Positions 52,851 through 64,000 of a stretch of DNA of 64,000 nucleotides are shown here, piece by piece. The stretch lies in NCBI RefSeq assembly GCF_002443255.2, contig NW_019211455.1, positions 57,903,164 to 57,967,163 on the forward strand, read 5' to 3'. The stretch is from Varroa destructor (taxonomy: Eukaryota > Arthropoda > Arachnida > Mesostigmata > Varroidae). The notes below the pieces were generated by a model, which saw only the letters and a list, made by a program, of their open reading frames with translations, was not told the DNA's origin and did no database searches. Within the stretch, counting starts at the first letter, position 1. Every line of letters begins with the position of its first letter. Both the position numbers and the translations under genes were made by a program.

Positions 52851-55737
52851 ACGCAATGGTTGATGTTGCTCCCGACTGCTATATATAACACGATACAATG
52901 ATGGCCTTTAAAAATTTGTCGGCAATTTTGTTACCGTACAAAGTATGGTAACATGCCGAAGCTAACAGAGCATGGACGACTATCCAGATATATATAGATA
53001 TACATACATATAGATGTATTCGACATGCTATTAAAAGACAAAAGATGTTATTAAAGACGATAAACATGACTGTGAAGGTTACAGCTTTGATTTTCGTAAT
53101 TAACGAACAAGATATACGTGTGTACAACGATGTATCTCCAGCCCCAGCTGGTTCATACATGTTAATGTGTCAAAAGAAACACATCATGTTTGCTCAATAC
53201 TGCATCGGCAATAGTAAAGGTTGTTTGATGGAAATATGAGAATAATCTCGATATGCAATCATCCTTGTCAAAGATCTGCTTAACGTGTCCATCTTTTAGT
53301 TTTTACATTTAATACAATACGTCTTTACAAATAATGTTGAAGTGCAGATCTGATGCGGCGAAGTTTAATTATCATAATGATCCGTCCACGTTTCCAGACA
53401 CTTCATTTTCGTTACATTCTACGCTGTACGCATTTACTTTCAAGTAGCTTCAAGTTTCCTTCTCTTATCTAATTACATTAAATCAAACGAGCGTTGATCA
53501 GCCCAGGACCTACTATTCGACTTCACTTAAATTTCTATTACTTTGGCAAATAAAATTCTATTTCTTACTTAATACACACAAAAGGATCGCTACCTTGGGC
53601 TACGAGGTAAGAGAGCTGAACCCCATAGTGAGGTTTGGGGAAGGCAGGCCCACACAAGCACGAATGCGAACTTCGTTCATCAGGGGATATTGATTGATTG
53701 TAAACAATTTTGGGATTCGCTGAGAAGACATACCGATCCATCGCCAGCCGTTAGTCGAAGGCCGATGAAGAAGTTCAAGTTATAATTTGTTTTGTCAGAG
53801 TTGATCTTGAAATGCTCCGCCTGCGCCCGTCGCTGGGAACAGCAGAGGATAAAATCATTTCTAAGCAACGATTTCAGTCGCTAGCATCACCTACTACCGG
53901 TTGGCGTAACCCACATATTCCTGTCTTATGTTTATGCAGAGAAAGGACATTAGACAGGTTACTGATATACTACTAGTTTCGTAAACTACTAGTAAAAGGT
54001 CGATGGCCAAATGAAAAATCGAAAAAAGAAGAAAAAGTGCAGCTGCAATCTGAGTTTTTGTTTATTATCTTGGATATCACCCTAAACTTCATCCCATAAG
54101 GCAGGGTCCGGCTGGAAATCATTATGTGTTAATCTTCAATCTCTTCGCGCGTCCATGTTCATGTTTATAAAGGTTCGATAAATCTGACGAATTTCGTATA
54201 TTTTAGATGTAGCCAATCTACTTGTATCGATATCTTCTCTACATTATGCAGTATATAAAAAAAAAAAAAAAAAAAAAAACATATTTGATTACAAATACTA
54301 GCTTAGGGATTTGTGTCACCTTTTCGCCTATCATTATCTATAAAGCATCGATTCCTGTAGCAAATGAACGAATTTGCTGGTGCACTTTTTTCATTTTCGA
54401 ACTAATTCCCAACACATTTGAATAGTATTAGGAGCTGGAAGAAGCGTAGCCGATGTTCAATACCCGATAGGAATTTCTCATAGCACTGGTACAAGGGTAC
54501 GCTTTTAATACAAAGCGAAGGAATGCGCAATTATAATGCTGAACCAGCAGCAGCAGCGGCACCAATGATGGCAAAAATGAACTTCACCTCAAAGTAGAGA
54601 CGCAAGGCGGCGGCCAGAAGTTAATAAAATGAAATATAGTGAACGGTGATACCTTCCTAGCCGTCTAGCATCTGGCGTCAATCCACACCCCACTACCGCC
54701 ACCGAATTCAGGGACATTCGTTTTTGCAGTCAGCTCTCGCCAGATACTTTTTCTAGTACATTACAATTAGTTATGATCAGGCCGGGCCGCCATATCGGCG
54801 ATCTAGGGTGGATATCGTTAACCGATCGAGTAAAATAGTCATAGAATAAGCGTCAGAGATGGTAGATGACTGTAATAATTTACATAATTACAGCAGTTGA
54901 TTATCGTATACATTTACGTTCGATGAGTTCTCACCTAAGTTAGTTGTTTATCGCACATAATTTATCAATTTCGTCAGTCAGAACCGGTCGTTTCTATGTA
55001 GCGAATGTGTGATCTTCGTTGGCGTCTCCAATCGTTGATCAATACCATTCAGCAAGAGTAACGGGTGATAACGCTAAACATTGGTAAAGTAATCGTTCGA
55101 ATATTTAATGAGGTATTATATGCAGACCGCGAAGCTGGCTGAGGACCTGCGCTTGTTACAAAATCATTTCAAACATCCATTCTCTCAATCTTTACACTTA
55201 AATATCCTGGGTCGATGACATGTTGACAAAGCAATTTACTAGAACACCAATGTCCATCGCAGGTGAAAGATCAGAGCCTTTTATGAGCTTCCAACCCCAG
55301 AGAACTCAGCCCGATTGGCTTTCTAATAGCAGTAAATCAGAGTGAGTTAATAGTTCTCTACTATGACCTTTCATGTGGGTTTCGATCTGTCACTCACCAT
55401 ATACTCACTGACATATTGCAACGGCAGAGGGTGGAGCCGTGGGGACTGGTGAGTGAATAACAGGTCCGCTTCGTGCTAGAGGCAACTATTTTTGCTTAGA
55501 CGATGCGAGAGACACGTCAGAATTCCCGCAGGAAATCTTTCCTGATCTATTTCCTTTAGACGCATTTTGTCAGGCGACATTGACATCTACGCGCGGATCA
55601 AGGACGAGACTTAAAAATGCCTTAGATATTTCCTCTACCTGAGTTCATCTCTGGAGAAACATGCTACACGGTGATAAAAAAAAAATAACGACTGTAGCAA
55701 CGGTCGACTTCTTTTTCAACTAACTTTTGTTCGTAAT
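52851..55737. other. Intergenic DNA, no gene seen
   Basis: AT-rich again, with a 23-base poly(A) tract at 54257 and a short near-palindrome around 53970-53997. No supported exon. Confidence 0.35.
54257..54279 (+). repeat. Poly(A) tract, 23 bases
   Basis: An uninterrupted A run after GTATAT. It could be the tail of an old retroposed copy, but no element was recognised just upstream. Confidence 0.9.
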
Positions 55738-56010
55738 TCAATAATGATCATGCGACTGGCTCCCGAACACTCGGAGCGTGCAATTGCGCCCATCGCAAAT
55801 TTTAGAGCGAATCGGATAGGGAAAAGCTTCGAGGCCGATCTGCGAGCACCCTTCTGGCTCGTCCGGAGGCCCGGCTTGAGGCCGTATCAAACGTTGTCGT
55901 AAGGCGCTCGAAGCAGATTCACGTACTGCATAGCCATGAGACCGGAACATTGATCCGACGCATTTGTAGGCTGATGCGATAACAATATTTTCGCCAACGA
56001 GGGTAGCCAT
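55738..56010 (-). CDS. Overlapping second frame, hypothetical protein
   Basis: This frame starts MATLVGENIVIAS and runs 90 residues. It is also open upstream to an acceptor-like site (TTCATTGTTACAG, next to CAGTGG near 56040), which suggests it could be a terminal coding exon. It has an Arg/Pro-rich middle and Cys residues near the end (GCSQIG, KICDGRNC). It overlaps the membrane-protein frame by about 90 bases in a different phase. Which of the two is translated cannot be settled here. Confidence 0.35.
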   Translation of the reverse strand: MATLVGENIVIASAYKCVGSMFRSHGYAVRESASSALRQRLIRPQAGPPDEPEGCSQIGLEAFPYPIRSKICDGRNCTLRVFGSQSHDHY

Positions 56011-56215
56011 TTGGGTCAAATGTTGAGACCACTGCTGTAACAATGAAAGCTATGACCAATAAGACGATAAGGGTAATGGTTGGAGAGATTTTTTCTGCAG
56101 GAGAGCCACTTGCAAACGTTGCGCAGAGATTATTAGGGTAGCATAAATCGTAATCAAAGCGCGTCATACTAATTATACACCGTACACTAACGCTACATCT
56201 AGCTGATTTCCACAT
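55919..56215 (-). CDS. Small hypothetical single-span membrane protein
   Basis: A true-ATG frame of 98 residues (MWKSARCSVS). It has a Cys-containing N-terminal part, a clear membrane span at residues 46-63 (ITLIVLLVIAFIVTAVV) and a basic C-terminal tail (RWRKYCYRISLQMRR), which predicts the tail in the cytoplasm. No family is recognised. A second frame on the same strand overlaps its 3' half, so this may be one exon of a spliced gene rather than a complete protein. Confidence 0.35.
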   Translation of the reverse strand: MWKSARCSVSVRCIISMTRFDYDLCYPNNLCATFASGSPAEKISPTITLIVLLVIAFIVTAVVSTFDPNGYPRWRKYCYRISLQMRRINVPVSWLCST

Positions 56216-56224
56216 ATCAAACAC

Positions 56225-57300
56225 TACGCTCTAATACGTTCAGATCTATCCATACTAACGATTTACGCATTGAGATTAATTAGTGAAGTTAACGTTATCT
56301 GCTTTGATCGTCACGAGTCAACTTCGTCCCAAAACAAACATGGCCATTGTTCTTTATTTGCAGGCGACGTTCATTTTTCATTAAGTATCTTCATTTGCTA
56401 ACTACTAGAATCGAAAGTTTGCCAAACAAATAACAATTGCATTAGCATTGATATACATGTAATTCAGCGAATGCACCGGGCTATAAATGAGTGAAGATCG
56501 GAGTGCCCTGCTCGGGAAGAAATACTCTGAAGCTACGATTACAGTTGAATGTCGTAATCGTGGACGAAACTAACGACGCTTATACTACCATTATTTTTTT
56601 AGTCTACGACTGCCAATTCAAATAATATTTGTTGCCTTTTAATATCAATTAGCTGCTTCGTAACGATCCGAAGCTGAGTATGAAGCGTCTGCTCAATGCA
56701 TTGAATGGCATCAGTATAAGTAAAACTGAAGCATATAAAAACTGATTTCCAATATCCATGCAAATCAAGCCTTGATACACAAATGTGCATTTAAGCCTGC
56801 GTCTTCAGCGGAATCTGTTTCGGTCAAAATGGTTCCGTTACCTCTTATCGCGGCTGGCCCCTAACAGATACAGCTCGATTCGCTATAGCAATACGCCATA
56901 AAAACATCTGTTGGCTCCCAAATTGACAAACACACACACACACACACACACACATGCATAATATCACCTTGTGGCAGAAAGTTAAAGATGGGCATTTTTG
57001 TAGATACCATCTACTGCATACTAAATATCGATATGGTAATGGTCCGGCGATAAAAGTGCAACACACTGCCCGGGCGTCGATAACAAGAATCCCAGTTTTG
57101 CTTGCCCAGATGAGGAGACCTCCCACGTCTATGTAGCGACTTTGCGCCCCACATTCTCCCTCCTGCAACTTCTTCCACCGCTCGCTTTTCTCAACGGCGG
57201 TATCATCGCCAACAACTGGCAGAAGCAGTGGTCGCTTGCTTGCTGCCGCAGATGCCCGCTTCATCCGTGTCCGGCGGCAATCTTTAAAAGTGTACACGAC
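56225..57300. other. Intergenic DNA
   Basis: No gene supported. Contains a CA microsatellite at 56929-56954. Confidence 0.35.
56929..56954. repeat. (CA)n microsatellite
   Basis: About 13 CA units. Confidence 0.95.
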
Positions 57301-58176
57301 GCTTAGATGCCCTGACTCTAAACCTTTTCACAGGAAATTCTGCTGCTGCTGTGTTCGGGGTGGATAGAGTTCGGTTGGCAACTGGAGGGGGTGGGCAAGT
57401 GTATGGCGGGATGCTGCGAGTCGTACTTGCACATCGAAGCGGACAGAACGGGAGAAAGAGAGACGTCGACTAATTAGTCGTCGTCGTCGTCGTGAGTCAG
57501 AGGCAGAAGCACCGCTATAGAGAATGGCGCCCGATGAAAAGGCAGGCGAAGAAGTGCATCGCCCGGTGGTCGCTTTTACCATGCTGGAGGCTGACGGGGA
57601 GGAAGGGGCGTTGTAGCCCCAGGCCAGTTAGCGAACTAACATCGGGGGATGGGTGCCGCAGCTTAATTACTGCTAATCAACTGGACCCCTAAGCAGTCGC
57701 TCTCTCACAGCTCGATACCCACGTCCCGGCGGCGGGCGGCTGGGTTGTATTTCGATTCTTTTGCCAGGACAAATTTGGTCACCTCACATATTCACGTATA
57801 TACAAACATACCGGCGAAAATGACACAGTGTGTATACTCAAATACTGATATCCAACAAATCTCGTCAAGTAATCGTATGTTCGTGCTTCCGCGAAAGTCA
57901 CAAAAGTATTAACAATTCGAGCAAGCTTACATATCTTTTTTTCCTGAAATAGAGAAGCTCGGCCCGCAGACCACGTTTCCGTTTGGACTATACGTATGTA
58001 TATGTGGCATTTGTTATGTCCAAGAGTGTGTTCATCTAAAGCAGGTTTTCATTTGAAAGAAGATTTATCTTGGTTTCTCTGTAAGGCGCAAACGAAACTT
58101 GTCCCTATTGTATTATGCAATTAGATGAAATATTTAGTTTCAAGGAAACACATATAAATTATAGTAAAGTATAATC

Positions 58177-58199
58177 AGAGAGAGAGAGAGAGAGAGAGA
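58177..58199. repeat. (AG)n microsatellite
   Basis: About 11 AG units. Confidence 0.95.
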
Positions 58200-61100
58200 A
58201 CTGCATATTACTTTGAGATAAATTGTATTGAGGATAAAAACGGTATTAGCTGCTCAGCAGTTGCACTTGATATAATTCGGATATCTAAATTTAGCCACAA
58301 GCCGCTTCGTCGGGTAACAACAAATGATTTTCATATAAATGGTACTTCGTATTGAAAGCCTCCTTAAAGCCGGTTCTTTTCTCCGGACCTGAATAAGGAA
58401 ATTAGGAAGAAAGGAGCTCGTCGGCGAGTTGTGGCTGAAAAGCTTTTACAGATGTAATAATAGCTAAAGCAACGACAATAACAAAATGAAGTTTTAAATG
58501 GCAACATTCGTTCCCGCTGTCATCTCCACGCCGATCTTACTCTCTCTACTGCCCTCAACTGTTGTTACTGCTGCTAATTAACTTAAGCCGAGCCTTTACA
58601 AAACGGTCTTAGAGCAAGCATCCTTGTGCCCTCTATAGACTGCTCACTCGTCTGACGACCATTTCTCTCCCGAGCTTAGCGTTGTCATGTCGCTTTAAGC
58701 TGACGGAAGCCATACTCTAATTGGGTTTTGCAACAACACCACTCAGATAAAGTTTGACCGCTAACATCGAACATAGTTCTGGAAAGCGAAATGCCAAAGA
58801 AGCGGTCTACGGCTTCTGCTATTTAAGCCAACTTCAAAATTGAAGTATCAAAAATTCGTTGAAATAAGATGGTGTTTTGTGTTCGGTCATCTGCCACTTA
58901 AGAACATTTCTGGTTTAAGTCGAGAATATATCATAGTTTATCACTGATCAAGGTTAGCACAGATCAACTTTGCAGCTAGAAAAAGCTAATTTGTATATAA
59001 ATAAATCCATAGATATGGCAGCATCGAGTCCTTTGCTTCGTTGGCTTCGGCTTAACGAGAAGTTTTTATAACACTTGCCTATAAGGAAAAATAGAGTACT
59101 ACAGTGTATTTCTTGGGCTCAGCGAGATCGCCTAAATCCTGCCAATTTCCTTGCACAACCCGTCCTACACACATTCGCCTAGCTTGCTTCCTATAGTAGA
59201 CGCTGACGAGGTAAGGGGGTATGTCATTGACAATCAGCAAGCACCGAAATAGCGCGAAACCAGCAAAAGGCAATCCGTGGTTAAGCCTAATTGTCTTTCG
59301 TCTGGCCGTTCTTTCTTTTTCTTGCGTTTAATGCTACACCCCTGCCCTAAGATGAGGGGCTATGTTACGAATGGGTGAAAGAAACTCGGTGGGGTCAAGC
59401 AGGGGGAAATTAAGTCGAGGGTTTCAGGAGCGACCTACGCTGGTCGGAGAAAGAGAGGGTTGCGTCCCCTTGTTCTAGCTGACTGGAACACTGCGTTGTG
59501 TGATCAGATTGGCGAAGCGTACGAAGAAGAAAGGAAGGAGCACTGCTTCTAACGGAGACCGACGCGCTAGGTCGTCTGGCAGGATGGCTCCGAGTCAACG
59601 GTGCCCTCGGCAGAAAAAACGACCTAATGCAAGTCACTACCGTCACCGCCGTATTCGATGATTAAGCTAGCTCGTGCATCCTGATCGGCGCCGACCGGCA
59701 CATGGCGCTGAGCCAGCCGTAATTGACAAATATGCCATAGTAAGGTGGCTAAGGGGCAGGATAACGGGAAACGACGAAACTGAACCTTACTGTCTAATTG
59801 CTTGTAGGATCTGGAATGTGTTTTGATCGCTAATCAAAATAATTTATAAATATTGAAAGTATCACCACTGCGACATTGAAAACGATTACGCCAGTTGATC
59901 TTAATTAATGTCAAGGTTAATAAACTGTGAGTCCATAAAAAGCTGTTTCCGCTAACCTTGCTAAGAAGGAATTGTTCCTAATAATATAGGTATTCAGCTG
60001 AAATGGAGGAAACAAAGAACGGAGAAGTCACAGGCAATTTCCCCTTCTGACCAGCGCGTCGTGCGTACATGGTTGGCTTCTTAGGCGATTCCACCCATTT
60101 GCAACCGCATATGAAAATTATTATAAGAACCCTGTTGGTTAAACGTTTCATTTAGTGAGATAATTAGATATCTGGGGTTCGTTTCACGTATTCCAATTTC
60201 ATGGTGCTTTGGCAAAGAATTGAATATCAGTTAGATGGAGACCTCAAATAAGTTTTTTTTTAGCGTGCTATATTCGGTGCCCAACGATGACTACTGCAGT
60301 GCCAATCATAGTCGAGATTCAGCTAAACGGTGTACGCTGGATTACGACTTGACGTACTTAGCGTATCTATACGCCGATATCGATATGAAAGGTCGCAATG
60401 ACAAACAGTTCCATCCGTGTCAATAAAACTGTTTCGCTTTCTAAACGCGTACGTTCACAGGCACTTCCTCTGCTTCCGATATAGGTTGCTAGTGTGGAGA
60501 CAGTGGAAACAACGGGAGGGGCCCGTCATAGTAGGATTTGCCCGTGGACAAACGAACAATCGCGTGGTCGACAGACCGCCCAGCAGGCTGGCGGCAAGTA
60601 ACACGCTGAAAGTCTCTCGCTAGCTAGCTTCAGTCTCTCTCCTTTTATCTTCTATGGTACAGGCGCATACAGACTGTGTTTCTCTCGTTAGTTTCTCCGA
60701 CGTTCTCCTCCACCGATTTTTTGGCGTTGTGGCGCAGCAACGCTTTACGTGGTAGTGCGTTAAGCCTAATTGGACCAGCGGCTGGCTGGTTTGTTGAGGC
60801 GGGCCCGATGGGGCGGCCGAGGTAGGCTAGGGGAGCACTAGGGAATTTGGGGACCTCCTAATTAGCACTCAGAGGCCTTACCACTACGCAGCATACACGC
60901 TATTTCTCTCTCTCTCTGTTCGGGGCATCCTACTGGCGATTCTGCCAGCGCCGTTCTTGCCCTCCCCGATCCCACTATCTCCCATCTAATTCCCTTACCC
61001 GTCCTTAGCTCCGCAAGGCTTCCTTGCTGGCCAGGGCCTTGGCCAGCCTTAGGTAGAGCCCTAACTACACAGCCACCCACCCACCCAATCACTCGACCCA

Positions 61101-61536
61101 TCAGTTCCCGCCTTCGAAGAGCGACTGCTTTCCTACCAGCCTCTTTCTGCAGCTGCCGCCTCTAGTGCTGCCTGCCGTTTGTGGGCGCTTGAGGCAGCTA
61201 ACTGCGGACCACCCGGACAACCGAGCGCCCGGCCCACCGTTCATGTCTGCCGTCGCAGCCGCCATTGCCGCGTGTTCGTGGCTGATTCCAGCGCATGGTA
61301 GAAGTCGCTAGCACGCAGCACCACACAGCGTTCTACGGCGGCTAGATTGGAGACACGGTTAAGGCGAGCAGGAAGGCGGGTGGCCAGCCACAACGAAAGC
61401 CAAGCACTGGCACCGGCGTACCCCTAGCAGTAGCAGCCACCTAATTACGGAAAGTGGAGGAGGAAGAGAGAGACGATGGCGAGATAGAGTGGCGGCGCAA
61501 AGGGTGGGAGAACGGGGGGTTACGAAAAGGAACCGA

Positions 61537-61538
<2 letters not shown>

Positions 61539-61576
<38 letters not shown>
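61539..61576. repeat. (AG)n microsatellite
   Basis: About 18 AG units in a purine-rich stretch that could give GAGA-factor-like sites. Confidence 0.95.
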
Positions 61577-61580
<4 letters not shown>

Positions 61581-62120
61581 CTAGCTGTATAAGGGAGGTG
61601 TGATTGGGGTGTTTTGGGGTCCTTTAGTGACCAAGTGAGGGGCAAGAATGCTTTTCAAAGAAAGGCCCCACTGCGTTGAGCTGCAAGGGCGCCTCCAATG
61701 TTCCTTCGTCTCTCCTAAATCCACTGCAAATTCTCAGCATCCTGGCATCAAGGCCTGAGGTCTGCGATGGCAGATACACGGGATAGAAAAGGGGCTTCAC
61801 GTCAAGCAAGCAAAGGGCGGTGACAGCAATAGCGATGGTTTGAGAACGCACGCACAGCCTATAAGGAGGGACATTGACAGGGAAGGTGGGGATGGCGAGC
61901 CATGCAATGGGGCGACGAAAAGGGCCAGGGAGAGGAAATTCTGGTAATGATCAACTAATTGGGGCCGCTGAAGCTCGTCGTCGGTGGCGGCGGTAGCGGC
62001 ACCGGTGGCTCCAACCGTTGCGGTAGAAGTGGCTGTCCCTCAAAGTCGGCGCCCGTCATTGCAGTAGGGCAACAAGCTGCTAGCTGAGCTGCCTGGATTT
62101 TCGCTCGCCATCTGAATCGA

Positions 62121-64000
62121 GTAGAAAAGAAGAGAAAGGTTATTCTTTCGAGCGTGCGCTATCCAAATCGACTGGAGAATGTCAATAGGCTAGAGATGAG
62201 CATGTCTGAGGTGGCATAGCTATTACATATAATTAATTTTGAAGATAGGCAAGAAAGACTATGGCTTCACATTTAATGAGATATCTTTGGCTCTTCTAAT
62301 TAGTGTTAATACGTAATGAGGCCTTATTAGTGTAATCAAGAAAACGCAGACTAATTGTTGTATCTTTACGCAAGCATGGAATCATTATCTATGTTGCATT
62401 CATTGGTATGTAAATCTATATCTTATTATCTAGAGGCTGCGCAGACAACAAGTCAAACTCAAAAAAAGTAAACCTCTTCCACATAAGCTCACACAGTCAA
62501 CGTAAGCTTGCATATTAGTATCCAGAAACAGCCTTCGTGTAGTAAGTTGACCAATTTTAGCGACTTCAAGTAACTGATCAGGCAATGGTTCGTCAAATTC
62601 AGCTAAAAACTTATTAGAAAAGGATTATCTGCATTCTATTGCCGAGATAAGAATTTTTTTCCACTTGAATGTCTTAGCTCTAATAATTATAATTTTAAAC
62701 ATATGGTCATCGGCAATACGTGCGAAGCCCCACCTAAATGAGGTAAACTGAAATAAGCCATCTCTTAATCTTCTTGGTAGCGCTCTTGCGTCACTCTTTT
62801 GATAGTCTTTCAATGCAATTAATAAAAACCTATAAGTTTATAGGTCATACAATAGTAAAAAGCTACAAAAAGAAACAATTGTTTGCTCTGAATATCAATA
62901 AAAACATATCTTTTTGCGTACAGAGGTCTACAATGGTAATTTTATAAATCGAACATATCAGCCCTTTTTCAAGCCAAGGACGCTTAGTGTACTTCCAGGT
63001 ATTAACAAGCGTGATCTCCTAAAAACACAAAAAAACTCAAGAATCCTTTAGGATTTCCATCTAGGGCAAAGTGTTTCCTCAAATATTTATTTGATAAAAA
63101 ACAACTACGGAACTGCTTTCATGTTTATGCTCCCTGCCGTTGAATCCGATAAATACACATATTTATGTAGTATTGCACATAGCCGGAAACAAACGGGCTC
63201 ATGGACGTACGTTCATCTATGCTTTTATATAAGATGATCAAGGCAGACAGCAATGGTAATGCGATCGTCCTATATGTCTACCATCATCTGCGAAAAAACG
63301 CACGAACTCAAATTCCACGAACCCCGGTTCTTTATATCCAATCCAGTGTTGACTTTTCATCTTATTTCAAATTTCCCGCTACAAGACCCTCTTAACGGCC
63401 ACAACCACGGCAGCTTCTGCTGCTGTTTCCTCTGCCTCAGCTACCTTCATCATCATCAGCATGAACACTACCATGATCATCAGCATCATTCTATTTTCCG
63501 GCTGCGTTAGCGTCCTTACAATGGTCGTTCTGGCACGCTGGCCCATCCGGCAGCCACCGGCCCCGCAGTTCTTTCTTCTTTCGTTTCCCTCTCTCTTTCT
63601 ACTTCTCATTCGCACTCCCCAGTTCGATTTAGCAATTTTGATTTCCAGTCCCTTTTCTACAGACGCTCACCTAGACACACAGACAAACAGGCGTAGCCGC
63701 ACTCGCACGTCTAGACTCGCACACGGTCTTCTCCTGTCTCCCACTTCAGCAGCTCGTAGCTTCCTCTCTGAGTCGTTATCCATCAATCGAAATTCTTGTT
63801 CGATCCATCCAATCTCGAATGTGCGATCGATCGATCCATGATGTCTCGGGGCATACGCTAGAGCGCCGGGGCTGTGGGGTCTTGTTGCTTGAAGCGCCCC
63901 TAGCGACCATCGTCTTCACGATGGATAAAACAGGACGAAACGAGACGCGCTCTCATTTCAGTAAGGCGTTCGTTCTCTAGGAACTGTACAGTCATCGCTG
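62121..64000. other. Intergenic or 5' flanking DNA at the right edge
   Basis: AT-rich to about 63380, then pyrimidine- and CpG-richer to the end. The frame 63461-63841 begins with ATG and a hydrophobic run (MIISIILFSGCVSV), but its rest is low-complexity Ser/Arg and the opposite strand is equally open. I do not call it a gene. Confidence 0.3.

Larger units (their letters stand above)
57301..62120. promoter_or_regulatory. GC-rich region with clustered homeodomain-type motifs
   Basis: Noncoding, GC-rich DNA with repeated TAATTA/TAATTG words set in CTAATTA or CCTAATTG contexts. Sites are near 57470, 57664, 58575, 59286, 60766, 60857, 61441 and 61955. The 14-mer GTTAAGCCTAATTG occurs at 59280 and again at 60759. 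The density in otherwise GC-rich DNA suggests enhancer or promoter function for a neighbouring gene, probably outside the window. This is inference from motif content only. Confidence 0.3.

Noticed and set aside
60235..60426. ATG frame METSNKFFFSVLY of 63 codons
   Set aside because: Short, with no domain and no splice or promoter support. It lies in putative flanking DNA.
63461..63841. 126-codon ATG frame with hydrophobic start
   Set aside because: The rest is simple Ser/Thr/Arg sequence, and the N-terminal part is built from a CAT/ATC repeat. It is not convincing as a protein.

Overview
The window looks like nuclear DNA of an arthropod, most likely a chelicerate and perhaps a mite. The reasons are AT-rich sequence, genes split by short to medium GT-AG introns, and an RR-type cuticle protein whose chitin-binding domain ends in TNEPGT, a tail familiar from tick, mite and spider cuticle proteins. 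No prokaryotic operon, rRNA, tRNA or CRISPR array was found. The species cannot be fixed from the sequence alone.

The left half holds the recognisable genes. In order they are: the 3' part of a short-chain dehydrogenase of the SDR9C type (+, 1378-3040); an unrecognised secreted or membrane glycoprotein with a Ser/Thr-rich stalk (-, 4904-7017); a weak two-exon hypothetical gene (+, 8610-9333); a four-exon RR cuticle protein with a very long Pro-rich tail (-, 10369-13866); a UBOX5/RNF37-type E3 ligase (-, 17782-19143); a frameshifted PBDC1 pseudogene (-, 19798-20149); a possible CUB-like exon (-, 20257-20586); a complete eight-exon spartin gene (+, 22287-27730); and a complete five-exon FAM8A1/RDD-family membrane protein gene (-, 30237-33994). 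Exon joins were worked out by hand from splice sites, reading phase and family conservation. The spartin, FAM8A1, cuticle and glycoprotein models stay in frame from ATG to stop.

From 34 to 48 kb no gene can be supported. This part contains an inverted repeat around an AT microsatellite, a (TA)20 palindrome, and patches of higher GC with broken coding-like frames that are probably old mobile-element or gene debris. From 48 to 64 kb the DNA is richer in GC, simple repeats (CAG, CA, GA, A) and homeodomain-type TAATTA/TAATTG words. It looks like regulatory or 5' flanking DNA of a gene outside the window. One small membrane-protein ORF with an overlapping second frame lies at 55.7-56.2 kb.

The genes do not form a pathway. 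They are ordinary single genes on both strands. Several are membrane or trafficking related (spartin: endosome and lipid droplet; FAM8A1: ER-associated degradation; UBOX5: ubiquitin ligation), but their adjacency shows no functional link. I did not find a clear new multi-gene system. The best leads are the PBDC1 pseudogene, the hairpin-forming repeat at 34.9-35.1 kb, the unrecognised glycoprotein, the long-tailed cuticle protein and the overlapping frames at 56 kb.
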